Shown: piece after piece, positions 35,839 through 49,611 of the stretch
Numbering within the stretch: the stretch's first letter is position 1
How the letters are laid out: every line of letters starts with the position of its first letter
Assembly (NCBI GenBank): GCA_009741485.1
Contig: CM019218.1
Coordinates: 39,945,358-40,009,357, forward strand
Reading direction: 5' to 3'
Length of the DNA: 64,000 nucleotides
Source: Malurus cyaneus samueli
Lineage: Eukaryota > Chordata > Aves > Passeriformes > Maluridae
Notes under the pieces: generated by a model
What the model was told of the DNA's origin: nothing
The model's database searches: none
What the model saw: only the letters and a program-made list of their open reading frames with translations
Position numbers and translations under genes: made by a program

Positions 35839-38800
35839 AAAAAATAATAAAAATAATAATGAGAGTGGAATTTATTGATAAAATAGTTTTGCACAATTTC
35901 TGTTGCACTAAAGTACATTAAAATAAAAATATTCTGGTTAAATGATAACCAAGCATGTGTTTATTTTACAACTTTATGTTATGCTTGACACCAATAAGTG
36001 TTAATGTGGAGCCGCCTGTTCCTCATCAGTCGACTCAAACGTTTAGCACTAAAATTGGAGTAAAAAGCCAATCACATGCAGACTAGCTCTCAGCAAATCT
36101 AACATGCTTTAGGGCTCCAGACAGGATGGCAAAAAGTTGTCTTTGACCCAATCTTCCATCGAAAGAATGAATGTGTGCCATTCTAGGGCCAGGTTCAGGT
36201 CTTACTGTCTGACTCAGCCGTAACTTGACATGATTTACTAAGTTTCCTTCTCTGATTTGCTGTCCATAAAGAATGCCTTTGCAGGTTAATGAAAAGTTTA
36301 TGCTCAGCTGACATTTATAAAGCCTAAAATCAGAGGTAATTCAAAGAGAATGTGAAAGCTGAGCAAAGGAACTTCAATTGCTCATGACTTTCTTGACACA
36401 TGAAGCTCTCCAGAATGAGAACTATTTCTGTATGAAGAGCTTTCCCTCACAGAGACCTGTTCTTATGCAAACAAAAGCATTAGGTTTGCTTTGAAATTAA
36501 ACAATGTTCACGGGCTATGCTTCCTTCCAGAGGCTTTTTTAGATAAAGAAAAATATTTATAAATTCTGCTGCTTATCTTCCTTGTCCTCTGTATTTCTGT
36601 AAGGGAATCCATGCTGTGTTTAAAATTGGTTTGTAATTGATTCTCATGTCGCCACAGGTGTCAACTGAAAACACTGACACAAGTATTCATTTGATATATG
36701 CAAGAATAAGAATATAAAAAAAACACTGAAGAATGCACAATTTCATGTTGGAAAAACATCAGTATGAGCCGAGAGCTATTACTGCACATTAGAAAAATTA
36801 AATAATTAAATATTAGAATCTAATAATTAAGCTAATTAATAGTCACCATATATTCTTGCCTTTGAACCATCACACACATCCTTTAACCAAGACACATACA
36901 TCTTCTAACAACTACAGACTCAAGGACATAATTTTTAAACTTCTTTTATCTGAGAAGAGGAAAAAAATTACCAACCTTCTCTTGTCTGCTTTTTGACCAT
37001 CAAGGGAAGAACAGACATTTTAAGCCATCGCTGCAAAAAGTCTGCAGTTCCAGGTGTGTAAGGACAAGGCTGTTAGATGCTGTTACTGAACTGGAAGGAA
37101 ATATTTTTGGACATTTTGGGCTGGTTCTTCTGGGGAAGAACAGAGGCATGGCACTGGAAGGAGGTTCCTTGGGACAGCTTTTTCCTCTACCCCCACAATG
37201 ATCAGGCAAAATTTCATTTTCAGCCCACCTTATCCTCAGTTCTGTAAAAAGGTCTATGGAAAACATCTTGAAAGAAGCCTTTCAAGCCACTAAAATGCAG
37301 TGCACTCACATCTGTCCTCACACGACAGCAAACATGCCAGGAGGGACTGGATAAGATTTACATCCTTGTATGGTGATAGCCCAAGATTGCTACTGATGTC
37401 ATGAAACCATTGACTTGACAAGTTCATAATTTAACTTAAATAAGATGATCATTTTCTTTTAAAGTGTAGTTGTATTAGCAATCATCATAAGTTCCATGTG
37501 AAAGCTTGAGTAGGCTGTTGCTCGTAATGACTTTCTGAAGTGAGTATACAGTTCACCAGTGGAGTAAAATGAGCACTACTTGTGCAAGCAGTATTCATTT
37601 TAAGACATATGATTAAATTTCCCTGGATCATAAAACAAAGGATAAAAGTAATCATAAATAGTTATCACACTTCTAAGCATTTTGTAATAATTTCCAATCT
37701 CTCACATGTACTGAAAAAATGGTTTTTAACAGAAAATCAAATCTGTGAGAAAAGGAATGATTTCTACTAAAATACCTAAGTCTCTAAAAATATTTTTTTA
37801 TATCTGTAAGCTAGTTATCTATATCTAAACATTTTTCTTCACATTTTTTATATTTTGGACATTAAATTTTACAAATGCCTGAAACGGGCAAAAGAAGTAA
37901 TAAATGTTTAAGGGTATTTAAGCACTTCTGATAAATTTGAAAGAATCTTTATTCTCACAAAAAAAAAAAAAAAAAAAAAAAACCAAAAAAAAAAAACAAA
38001 AACAAACCAACAAAACAACCAAAAACAGCTGTTCCCTAAAAATGGGCAAATTCAGAAATATTTCAATCAATATTTACTTGCAACTCATTGACTAGGCGTC
38101 ATTCATTCATAAGTTGGTTTTATTATCAGAAGCTTCAAATTAGGCATATATTTGAGTGCAACTTAAGATATTATTACAGTACAAGATAAAAATCTTAATC
38201 ACCAATTTTATCTTCTATGTGTCTTGTAAATATTCAGGCAATGTTAACACTAAGATGTTTTTAAAAACTGCTGGAGATTACTTTTTTAATGGACTGCTGA
38301 GAGATTGGGTTGATTTCTCATTGGCTAGAAGAACTTTCCAAGATCTTTAATTACCTTGTGGTGTGAGTTAATGTGCACCACCATGACAGCACATTTGAGA
38401 TAAATGTGTTTGCATGATATAAGAGGTCTGTGATCTGTTCTGCATTATCTGATGAAATGCAGCCTTGCTGGAAGGCTTTGAAAATGAAGATGTAGAACAC
38501 ATTTTAAAATAACTACAAATCAAAATGATAGAAATTCATTGCAAAGAACAACAACAACAACAAAAAGAAAAACCACAAATCCAAATCCCTCCAATATAGT
38601 CTATTCCCATTTCATACAAAAGATTTATAATAACCCAGGAGATACTCAGAAATGTTTCCAATTCCCCAAACCAGATCTTGTTTACATTTCAAGGAAATGT
38701 AACAGAATATACCGATTACTACTTCCATTGCATTTTTCCCTGTTTAACTCATTTTAAGACATTTGCATCGCACAACAAATCCACAGGGGACATCAGAAAC

Positions 38801-41800
38801 ATGCAGATGAAACATGTTTCCCTCCTAGTCCTAATTGCACTGTGTGATTAGTGATCAAATATTTTCCTGTTTGCAGTCAGCACACTCCAATGTAACTGGA
38901 AGAATATAATAAGATGTGTCCTGATTTTTCAGGACTCCAGAAGACCAAGCAAGGGGCTGCTCACATAACCAGAGACTCATTTCCAGGAACTGCCCCCAAA
39001 ATGCTGCCTATCATCTCTTTAACACTGTAATAGGTGCTGAAGAGAAAGGGATCTGTTCAAGATCCAGGGCAGGGAACTTTCTGTCTTATGAAGATACTCA
39101 GCAAGGAACAAATTTTTTATAATTACTAATAATCTTTTTCTCAGAAAGAGGATGTGGCACATATTGAAACTCCTACTTTTAGCCAAAATTCTATGGTCAT
39201 TATATGAAACTTCTTTATGCCATTCATTGATTTTGTTGGAGTGCTGCCCATTGAAATTATGCAACAGTTTAAAGAAAAAAAAAAAATAACAGGGAGGAAA
39301 GCTAGACTTTCATTGCAAGATCTTTTTGCTAATTTAAAAGTATGCATCAGTTTATATATGTCATTACGTTGCACATTATGGAGCTCCAGAATGTAAGCAT
39401 TTTAGAAATAAAACTATTTTAAAGAAGGATAGAATGATTATTAGATATAAGAGAAAAAAAAATACAAAATGTTCTTAATATTCCCTTCTAGGAAAGCAAG
39501 TAACTGATTTTCAGCATCATTGGTTCAACAGAATAGCTCCAAATATTTAATGAAGTTCAAACAGAAACAATATCTCAACTAAAACCTGGAGTGACCTTCA
39601 TAGCCTTCAGCCTGACCTCTATTTAACACTGAACGTTTTAATGTTAATTTAAAATATTTATGAATCTCTACTTGTCTCATTCAACGTGCTGCCTGAAATT
39701 CTAAAACTCCACTGATAACCAGCCAAACAATTCTAGGGTAGTGAGGAGAAATGTAAACAGTGTGATTTGATTACCTTTTCAACAAAGGATAATTGAATGA
39801 AGCATGCAAATAAAAGGAAGAAGCATTGCAAAGTCAGTTTTCATTTAGCACACAACAATTATTAAGTGCTGGAGTCTTGTTTGAATCCCAAGTTAACACC
39901 AAAATAAAATACAATTCTTCTTAATGGTTCAAATAATTAACCACACAAGCAAATGAAAACGTGGATTCTGTAACAATTCACACATGGATCACATTCTGAA
40001 AGATAAACTCAATTGATACAGGAGTCATGTCTTAGCAAAAACCAATTTTTTTGGTTGAACAGAGGAGTATATGGGTAAAATATAAGGACTGCTGAAACAG
40101 AAAGACTCTGGTACTGTGACAGATATTTCCAAATACAATCTTTGTGCATTGAAAAAAATGAATATATCTTAAAAAAAATTTCTTATGTTTTCTTCAAGTT
40201 TCTCTTTGTTTTTTTTTTTTTATTAAAGCTATGCTCTAACTTTCACAAAAAGAAAAAAATTGCCATAGAATAAATCTTGAAAATCAGTGTAAATTTTGTT
40301 CACATCTTTGAAGATAAAGCTGTTTACACAGCTTTTTTTTTTTTTTTTTTCTTTAGGTTTGGTCTGTGTTTCTGTTACATACTTGTAACTTCAGAGGATA
40401 AGTAACATTGTTACATTACTTGGTACAGCTGTTCAAATGATTTATTCTCATGTATGTTAATAAAATCTCTTTTAAGACTTCCTTGCAGAATTTGTCAGAA
40501 TTGTCGACCATATCTGCTATCAAGGTCTCATTCATCTCTATACCATATTTGCAATTCTTTGTGAAATTGCCTAATTTTTCAATGTCATATTATTACTGCC
40601 GTAATTCTTTTAGGCTGAAATTCATCCTATTTCAGAAGTTTTTTCAAGGCTTGTGTACCACAGCAATACTACCTGAACTTTCAAAATAATTCTTTGTGCT
40701 GATCATAGATGAAATAGGATTGCAACCTCTGAGGCTACTTGCCCTTTCTTAGTAATTATTTATGGGTAGCCAAATGAAAATATCTTAGGGGCAAAAACAT
40801 CTCTGTATCTTTTTTATTAAACTATATCTTCACTCTCTGAAGTTATCCTTTTGCTATTGTTAAATATATATTTCAAGACCTGTCAACTGGTTGTATAAAA
40901 CAAATATCAATGGAAATGCTTGATTTAGCTGATTTGCTAAAATAAAAGTCTTTTGGAGCTGGAAAAGCCCAGCCCCCGCTGAATCCATGATGCAGACATT
41001 TTCAGTAGAAGTTAAAAGGTTAAAAGTGAGCAAATATCTTCTTTTTTAAAAACAAAAAAAAAAAAACCACACATCATATTTATTGTGGTTTTGTTTTATT
41101 TTAATTTTATTTATATTAGTATTAAATATACTTAATAGATGGAGAAAAATAAGGCAAATTTTATTTTAAAAGAACATATTGCATTGAAGGATAATTGTTT
41201 TTATTCCAAATCCATCCCTCCCCATTTTCCCTCCCCATTTCTGGAGGAATCCTTGTTAACAAGTGGGGAGTTTAGCAGTTTAGTCTTCCCAGGCAATGGA
41301 TTTTGTCTGTGGAGAACTAGTGGTTCATTTTAAATAACATTTCTTGTTGAAACATTGAGTCAAAAATTGGACACCTGTGTTTTGGTTTTTATTTTAGAAT
41401 AGGTAAACTTGACCAATCTCCCAGGTATTTTCCAGCATAAGTTTATGCAAAGCATTTTACCTTTATTCAAACGCAATTTTAAAGATGCTTTCTATGCAGT
41501 TGTGTTTCATATATTAGACAAACCAACAGCATTCACTGTGCATTTACTGATGAGAATAAGTGTTTCATACATTGTTAAAGAGGAATAATACTTATATACA
41601 TTAAGTAATTACCATTAGCTACTTTGAGAGGATTGTTCAGCTGCTTGAAACACACTTTGAATATACTGTATTATTGACTCATCCCTCTCCTTGGCATAGT
41701 TTGCTGTATAATATTTTTAAAAAAAAAAAAAAAAAAAAGAAGCTAAAAAGAGGCAACTAAATAAGTCAGAGTGATAGTTCACAAAGCTATTACTCCAATT

Positions 41801-42218
41801 AGCTTAAAACAGAACAATTAGTTAGCACTATCTAATCTACCATGAGCATTTAGAGGATAGAAGTGTTTCAGGAATTCAGAATTTTAGCTGATTTTCAGTG
41901 TGTAAATATCATTAGCTGGAGGTATCAATGAGCACTATGAACACAAAAATAAAGGTTTCAGGAAGTTATTTTTCCCTAGTTCCTCCTAATATAAACCAGC
42001 TAAAAATGTTTGCACGACTCCAAGTAATTATGATACAGCACTTTAGGATCTGTCAAGATCAATTTATTTTTTTTAATGCATGATCTTCCTCTTATTCTCC
42101 ATATAAAAATATGAATTCTTGGAAAAAGAGAAGTATCAGCTCTGTGCTAGGAAACAGGTGTGGAATGACACAGAATTTTTTTTGAAGCACTGAAGATTAA
42201 AAAGAAATACTTCAGCAA
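35839..42218. other. Non-coding sequence, no gene recognised
   Basis: About 6.4 kb without a recognised gene. The block 36000-36510 is less AT-rich and nearly free of simple runs. It contains motifs such as TGACTCA, TTATGCAAA and AACAATG, so it is the best candidate here for a conserved enhancer, on appearance only. Simple repeats: A24 at 37959-37982 grading into an A/C-rich tract to about 38025, (AAC)n at about 38546-38562, T18 at 40333-40350 and A20 at 41719-41738. Confidence 0.55.
37959..38025. repeat. A-rich tract (A24 plus AAAC-type repeats)
   Basis: Twenty-four consecutive A residues are followed by degenerate A-rich sequence with single C interruptions. This could be an old poly(A) tail, but no retroposed body was identified upstream. 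Confidence 0.85.
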
Positions 42219-42244
42219 TAACCCTAACCCTAACCCTAACCCTA
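42219..42244. repeat. Interstitial telomere repeat, four TAACCC units
   Basis: Four perfect TAACCC hexamers plus TA form a 26-bp block of the vertebrate telomere sequence (C-rich strand on plus). The flanks are ordinary AT-rich DNA, so this is a short interstitial telomeric sequence. Such blocks are usually attributed to telomerase addition or capture during double-strand break repair. Confidence 0.95.
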
Positions 42245-42374
42245 TTGTTAAATGTAGTCTTTCTAGAAAGTGCTACTGAAGAGATTCAATTATTATTTCA
42301 TATAATTGTATGTTTCTTTTCTTATAAAAATTTGGCATCTATGGAATCTGGAAATGGTTCTAAAAATTGTGAGA

Positions 42375-42700
42375 TTCCTAAATGGATTTGGCCTTGTTGA
42401 ATTTAATGGGATTTCCATGGACCTATTTCTTGAGCTTGTCCAGGTCCCTCTGGGTGGCATCCCATGCCTCAGGCATGTCAACCACACCACTCTGCTTGGT
42501 GTTGGCTGCAAATCTGCTGCAGGTTCACTCAATCCGTGTCATTAGTGATGACATTAAACCTCAGTGGTCCCAATGCAGATCCCTGAGAGACAGCGCTGGT
42601 TCCCTGTATCCATCAGGACACTGAGCCATTGACAACTTCCTTTTGGATGTAAGCATCCATCACATCCAAGTAATCCTGGATCCTATAGTATCAGCATTGA
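42375..42700 (-). mobile_element. Decayed CR1 LINE fragment (reverse-transcriptase region)
   Basis: Read on the minus strand, the sequence follows the CR1 reverse-transcriptase coding region: VNGS, then a segment ending QGSALGPLRFNV, then a stretch corresponding to the ADDTKL-region motif, and finally GPGQAQ/RDLDKL-type and KFNKAK-type codons. Stops and frame changes interrupt it, including a TGA just after VNGSVS, so it is not functional. The family normally encodes an endonuclease and a reverse transcriptase. Only a few hundred bases of the latter remain. Edges are approximate. Confidence 0.85.
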
Positions 42701-45700
42701 TTCCTACTTTTAGGGTCCCTGTAGGGACCTTGTACCAGCTAAGGATATGAATTACCATAATCCATGATCTGTAACTGGCCCTGCTCATATTCTGGACCTA
42801 AGATTTAGCCATGATCTCAACAAATTCTTTAGACTCTTCCATTGTCTCATTGCAAAGGCAAGTTAGAGGTGCATGGTTTACTTTGCCCAAAAGCTGCGGA
42901 TATGCTCCCAAACTTTCAAGTTCTCTTTGAAACAAGTCCAAGAGCAGAATCCTTCAGCATTGGTTCCAACTCTACAAGAAATAATTGCTTTACTCACAAG
43001 ATATGTGCTTGACATTTCCTGAAGAGCCAATTTTTAGCAGCCAAAATCCTTTCAGAGAAAAGGATAAAGGAACTTTATCTCATTTATGTGTATATGCAAT
43101 TTTACTCTCTCCTTTCCAGAGTTCTCAAAGGCTGTTTCACGGATCCCTGAGGGGGATAGCCTTGAGGAAAAACAACCTCTTGGTTGTATCTGTTTTTTCC
43201 AAGCTGTGTTTTACATCTTGTGGTGTCATCAAGCAGTATATCAAGAGCATTACTGCACTTGACTTTCCTTATTTTCTCCTGACAGTATCCTCAGGGTTGA
43301 TAAATGATTCTGCTTTCATATAGAAGGCTATGTATTTATTTGGATCCTATATATAAGTTTATGAAATCATGACATTCTGCAGCAGTGACTGGAGCAACAG
43401 GCAAAGGCTATTACATCAGTTAACCCTTAGGGGATGATTGTTGTTATCTGTCCTCTTGTCATTAATTCCTTGAGGACTAAAAATGTGTATTGCTAATAAC
43501 AAGTTGCAGTTCAACAGTTTCCAGCACCAGGTTTATGGCCACGCAAGATGAACAAGAATATTATTTGTATTTTGCCTGTATTTTTAATCAGGTCTAGAAT
43601 GCTGTTCATGTTTCTGGGAGCAGATGCAGGAGACAAACATTGCTTATAGGTAGCATGAGGAGACAGAGTTGAAAGCACAGAAGAGAAACATAATCTGTCT
43701 TACTCGCTTGTGTACTTCACATTTTTGCTTAAGCTTGTTTAAGCTTGGACCACTGTCCTAGTAATGTTTATTTAAGCAATCACAAGGTCAGTTTCAGGGA
43801 GTGTAAAGGCTGGACTCCTTACAGTAATCTTTGAAACACTTTTAATTTAACTGCAATTGTCAGTTTTAGCTTGCACCTAAAATAACTAAATTGATAAGAC
43901 ACAATAAGGAGAGGCTGAAGTACATGGCAGTGAGGAGCTTTGCTTCAAAGCTGTGAGAAAATGTATTCGAGGCAGTCCCTCCTCACACAGCCTGGTGCCA
44001 GGGCTGCTGTATATCCTGCAGCCAGGCTTTCTGACTGCCTCTGCTGCTTGAGATGCAGGCAGTCACTCTTTGGCACATCTCTCAACTTCTGTTCTTCCGC
44101 AGCTCAAATGTCCATTTCATACCAGTGTCAGTTCTTTCAATGGTCCTGTAAAAAAAACAGCTATAAAATACATGTGCTGTAAGTTCTTTGGAACAGGAAA
44201 TAGCTCTGTTTAATTCAGTTTCTAGAGTCTGTTGACAAGAAATCACTAACCTACCTTGCATTACAATAGAAATGACAAGTGCTCCTAATAAATGGAAAGG
44301 CATTAATTTTATGGATGCCAAACCTGCTTCTGCATGTCCCAAACAGATGGGTTCACAAATCAGTTGGCTGCAATTTCAGAGGAATGCTGGAAGTTTATCC
44401 AATAGAGAGCTGGTGTAGAGCCCAGATCTGTCACAGGAGTGCCCCAAGGAGTTGCTCTGTAGCAGCCCCCACTTTGCCTGCTGCTATCAGAGGGCCAGAA
44501 ACAAGGAGCAAATGGGATGGGAACCATCATGGACTGCTCATCCCCTTCTGCTGTTACCAGGGATCATATGCTTTAGATTATTCCATGAGCAAGGAAGTGG
44601 TGCTGATTACTGACTCAGTGCCAAATGTATGTTTACTAACTGTTTCGTCTCTGAGTATAACTGAATTAGGAAATACATTTTTATTTGTGGTGTCATTTTA
44701 TTATGTGCACTAATTTGGTTTCATGTGATATGTCACCCAGGGGGTTATTTGTACATAAAGGGAGAGATGTTAAGCTCAATCTCTCTTATCATGAGTTAAT
44801 GAAATTAAACACAGCAAATAAATTGATGTAATTTGTTGGCACACATTAGTTTCCATATTTGGGTTGCTGAAGAGCAGAGTCCACTCACATGCAGTTAAAA
44901 AGGGATTAAAAACTGCTTTTTGGACAGCCTAGGAGGACATATAAGTACTTAGGTGGAGCCTTGAATTTTTTTTGAAATATTTTAGGAAAGCCACTACAAT
45001 ATTCATAATGTAATTGTGTATTCCTTACAAACTTCAATTCAATTATTTGTTTCAGATTTTTTGTCACTTCGGACCTACACTAGTAGTTCAGGTAATTCAT
45101 ATCAAAGAAACTATCATGGCACATTCCTTCAGCAGCCATCTGTATCATGTGATAAATTGTTCCTCAGTTTTGCTTCTGTAAAACAAGTGGTAGCATCATT
45201 AAATTTGCTGTGAAAAAACTCCCTGTGGCCATAGATTTGTTCAATCAAACAAATGGCCCTGCTTGAGGCAGACAGGACATGCTGTCATCTAAAACACAGC
45301 AATCTTTTTCTCTACTCGAGCCCACACTGATTGCAACTCTGAACATTTTAAATATACATAGGTTAGATATATTGTAGCTCTATAATCCATGCACAGCTAC
45401 CCCCGCTGAAGGCAACTATTAGTTCATTCCTTCTGTTCCCTCCTTTTGCTTCTCCTGGTCCACGCTTTCTTCCCTGCACTCGGAATATGTCTATGCTACA
45501 CTCTGGCAGGTGCTTATTTATTTGTTTATTTTGGTAGTGATTTGGTGCCATTGAATAATTTACTTAGCACATTGTTATAGCTTTGCAATGGTCAAGTTAG
45601 GCTGGACTTTTATGTCAATTCCTGTGGCTTCCTTTTGCAGCTACACAGGGTCTGTCCTGACCCAACTGCTGGAATTTTAAATATGACATTACTAACATGT

Positions 45701-48621
45701 GAAATCTTAAATTACCATGCATGTAGAATATCTCCCTCCACTGAAAGAAGTAATGAGTGGGCTCTCTTTGTGACTGCAGGCTCCTTTTTCTTATAAACTT
45801 CTCTATCTACACTAAAAGTACTGGCACTGGCTGATTTTCCAAATATTAATAGAACTGGAGAGAAGATATACTCTTAAGTTTGTTAGCTTTTTCTGGTTTT
45901 TTTGTTTTGTTTTTTTTTTTTTGTTTGTTTGTTTGTGGTTTTTTTGTTTTTGTTTTTTTTTTACCAGCCCTGTTGGCTGCTGTTTCACAGCAGAAACAAA
46001 ATTGCAATTTGCTTTTTGGTGACATAAATCAGCCAATGCAACAAAAATTCGCCTTTCACTATCCACAAAGGTAAGGTGCCCCTCCCACACCCAGCTTGTC
46101 TGTGCCCTTGATTGTGCCCTTGATTCAAAACCACTTTTGAAGTGTTTGAGCTGAAGAAAGAAAAATTATTTGGGAAAAAAAATTATTCATTTATAAAGGT
46201 ATTTTATTTAATCTTTCTCTTCTACCATAATTCATAACTAGGATGTGCCCTTTTAAAATGTATGGCAGAAAAGAATATGATTTTTGTGCTTGTCAAAATG
46301 TGTTAATCGTCCAGATTTATTTAGGACTCTGTGTGGCTTGGACTATTCATCCATTATCTTTCAACAGCATCCACACTCTGACATTCTTTACTTCGTACCC
46401 CTCAACAAAGCCTTGTCCAGTTCAGTTGGATCTGAGTGCCTCACAACAATTTGTGGGCTTTAGCTTTACAAATCCCTTACTAGATAAGGAAAAAAATCTC
46501 CACTTTGGTGATGTGAGATTTCTTATGTGCCTTGTGCATGCTCACACAGAAGTCTGTTGTTGTAGACCCACATCTAGCACCAGGGTACCTTTCAAACTGT
46601 GCACCACTGAAGAGTAATGAGTTGTGTTATTGAGATATTGACTCATATTCTTGGTCACTAGTAAATCTAAACAAATGTAGAGATGCATTAAGCTTTCTGG
46701 TTCAAACAAGACATAGGCTGTGACAGGTACGTCTAGGGAGCAAATAGCAACAGCATGTAGAAATACACATAATATCAGAAATTTTTAGCAGTGGTCAGCC
46801 CTGACTCCATGTGTAATTATTACAAAAAATACATTATCACTGCACTGTCAAATTTACAATTGCTGATAAATTGTTAAAATTATCTGGTTTTGGTAGCATG
46901 GAGATCACACCTGGCTAATTAGAGCTTCTGACTCCAACATTTATGGTCAGACACCCTCATATCTCTCCTCACATATGTTATTCACTTGAAAATACTATTT
47001 CATTAACTGACAGGGATTTGTTCTTTTAGTCAATTTTGTGCCTCATTAGGGCAGAGGAGGGACTAATGTTGTCTCACGCCACATGCATACAGATCAAAGG
47101 CTGAACCATCAGAACCTGTGCATTTTCTATATCCAGTTTGTCTCGTGCTCAGCTCCGGGCGTTAGGAATTCACCACCAACTACAAATATGCTTCATACAC
47201 TACACTACACACACTGTTAAGGTGGACGGTAGTTTATATCAAACCTATTTTTTCCCCATCTAGAATAATGTTCTGTAATTTATTCTAAGCACATGAGAGC
47301 ATTGGGAAAATATTTGACAAATAATATACTGCCATTATTTACACATAAGGCCCTTGAAAAAAAAATTAAATAAAGTAAAAGACAAAATGGAGGCACTGGT
47401 TTATGACAAAGCTATTTCACATATTAAACTTATAAAGCATTAATATCAATGTGATACTAAGAGCAAGTAAGCTTTTAAAAGTGAACAGTGTTTGAGTAAG
47501 AAATCTTTTTCTGCCCATCGTGTATAATGGGGGAAAAAAATTACAAAAGTAATTTGTCTGTATCCTTTTTAATGGCACAGTTCCTTAATGAAAAGCTATG
47601 AAGAAAGGAAGCTATCTGGTGCAGAGATTAGGAATTTACTCCCTATTTTCTGTCAGAATATAAGACATGAATATTTCAAATACTTAATAAGAAATGATAA
47701 ACAGTTCATTTAGGCCTGAGTCATCCATCAAACAGAAGTGCATATTTATACATCCCTGCCAAGCACAGATCTTTTAGGCAGCACCTGGGAAAACTTGACT
47801 GTTAAAGTGCTTCAGGCTGAAGTCTTGTCTTTGATACTATTTTGCTTCCAGACCTCAAACCCAGATCTTCTTTTCTAGTTCCTCAGCTGCAGGTCAGCTC
47901 ATCCAGCCTTGGTCCACCCTGCCACTTTCTTCCTTCAGGTTCTGTTATTGTTGTATAAATTCTCCATTCTTTACTCCATCCTGATCCAAATCACACTCCT
48001 ATCTATCTCTTTAGCCTTGACATACATAGTCTGCTTTTTGACCCTCCCCTCAAATTCCAGGCAAATTCTTGCTATTTGCCTTGAGTAAACCATCTGCCAG
48101 CTCTTCTGGCCTCTAGAACAGGTGGCCATTAGCATGGCTTTTGGGTTTGGCCTGTATGGTAGTGATTTCTGTGTCCTTAAAGACTATGTTGCATATATTT
48201 AAATGGTGCATTTATAAAAACCTTGCCTTTATGATTATTTAATCGTACCAATATAAAAGAAAATTGAAATTACAGTAAAGGGGCCATTTACAATGTCTCC
48301 AAATGATTTATCTCATGAATTTCTTTAATCACTAAAGTGAGGAATCGTTTTCCTCCATGAGAGTCAAAATAGTGGGAGCAACATAGATTCCATCTCTTAA
48401 ACTTGGACCTTGTTTCCTGTGCACCTGCACTAGAAAGAGAACAAATTTCACTTTAAGCAATACTTAGAAGCTTGGGTAGCTTTCTGCAGAATGTTGGTGA
48501 CTGGAAAATCTTGAGATATGCTGAAAATTTTTTGTTTCCAGGAAAACCAGATGAGTTTAGAATGGAAAAAATGGGCTGGGCTGGGCTGCATCCCTGGTGC
48601 CAAGAAAGAGGCAGGGTAGTG
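42701..48621. other. Non-coding sequence, no gene recognised
   Basis: About 5.9 kb. Sequence just right of the CR1 (42701-43000) is not recognised and might be further decayed repeat. A T/G-rich tract with GTTT units lies at 45894-45962. Overlapping open frames at 42985-43323, 44279-44713 and 46243-46617 (plus) lack domains and splice context. Nothing else was recognised. Confidence 0.55.
45894..45962. repeat. T/G-rich low-complexity tract
   Basis: Runs of T (up to 14) are interrupted by single G residues and include three consecutive GTTT units. This is typical low-complexity DNA and produces spurious Phe/Lys-rich open frames on both strands. Confidence 0.9.
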
Positions 48622-48626
48622 GTGAT
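48622..48626. repeat. Left target-site duplication of the second LTR
   Basis: GTGAT directly precedes the TGTC terminus and is repeated exactly at 49888-49892. Confidence 0.9.
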
Positions 48627-48820
48627 TGTCGTGGTTTGAACTGTGCCCACGACGTTCCCTCACCCCCTCCCCACCGGAGAGGGAGAAGGGAGAGAGCGAA
48701 AACCCAATTAACACGAAATATTTATGGCTTTGAGATAAACATAACAAAATCAAAATTGAGAGAAAGATACTATATGCTCCAAAATGTCAGACAGCTGCAT
48801 AACTTAAGTTGCAAGATAGA

Positions 48821-48826
48821 TTTATT
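48821..48826 (-). terminator. LTR polyadenylation signal (AATAAA)
   Basis: TTTATT on plus, AATAAA on minus, placed where an R-region poly(A) signal is expected in the minus-oriented LTR. Confidence 0.6.
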
Positions 48827-49598
48827 AATACACACTACTAAAAAGAAGTATTACGGCACTGGGTGAAAAACAAAGATAGGGATATTTACAAAGAGAAGAA
48901 AAATAAAATGGACATTTTAAGACACCTGTTACACTTTCCCAGGGACCCATCTCTTCTTCCAAGTCCCCCCATCTCCACCCCTCCCATGTTGTCCCTCACA
49001 CACAGGGGGGCAGGAGAATGAAAGTCTAACACAGATCAAAACACTCAGCTGCTGTCCAAGCGTTGTAGGATACAACATTCTTACAGCTCCAGCTGTGGGA
49101 TGTGTCCTTTTCTGAGAAACAGTCAGTGTAAAACTGCTAATGCAGAAAGGAACTTCTTTACCTGCAGGAGAAAAGAAAAGAAATGTCCTTCAAAGCCCAT
49201 GTTGTTTTTTTTTTTCGCACGTGAGTCCGATTATCACAAACCTCCTGGCAGAACACCAAATACAGCTTCTTCTACATCAAAACTCGTGGGGGGAGCAAAC
49301 CTCTTCTCTATTTCTGGCTTCATATCAAAAACAGTCGTCCTCAAGGCCAGGGTTTTTTTCCTCACAGCAAGGTCGCTTTACTTCTCTATACAGGTCCCTC
49401 TCTCAATATGATGGAAAAGTTTTTCAAGAACAACTTATCTCCTCCAGCTTGTTCGAGAACCACAGCAAGGGCACAGCTTCTCCTTACTTTCTGTGATCTT
49501 GAGGTGTCTCCATTTTTCTTCTTACATCTCCTCACCCTCCTGCTCTGGTTTTTTTTTCCAGTGCAAGATACTAAAATACATGCTATCAATTAACCTAA

Positions 49599-49611
49599 AC
49601 ATGGCGGCCGC
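49599..49611 (+). promoter_or_regulatory. YY1-like site with embedded NotI sequence in the LTR
   Basis: AACATGGCGGCCG closely matches the YY1 consensus (AANATGGCGGC). A second copy in the opposite direction, AAGATGGCTGC on the minus strand, lies near 49819-49829. YY1 sites are common in retroviral LTRs and can activate or silence them. Binding is inferred from the motif only. Confidence 0.5.

Noticed and set aside
44279..44713. 144-codon open frame on the plus strand
   Set aside because: No recognisable domain or splice sites. Probably accidental.
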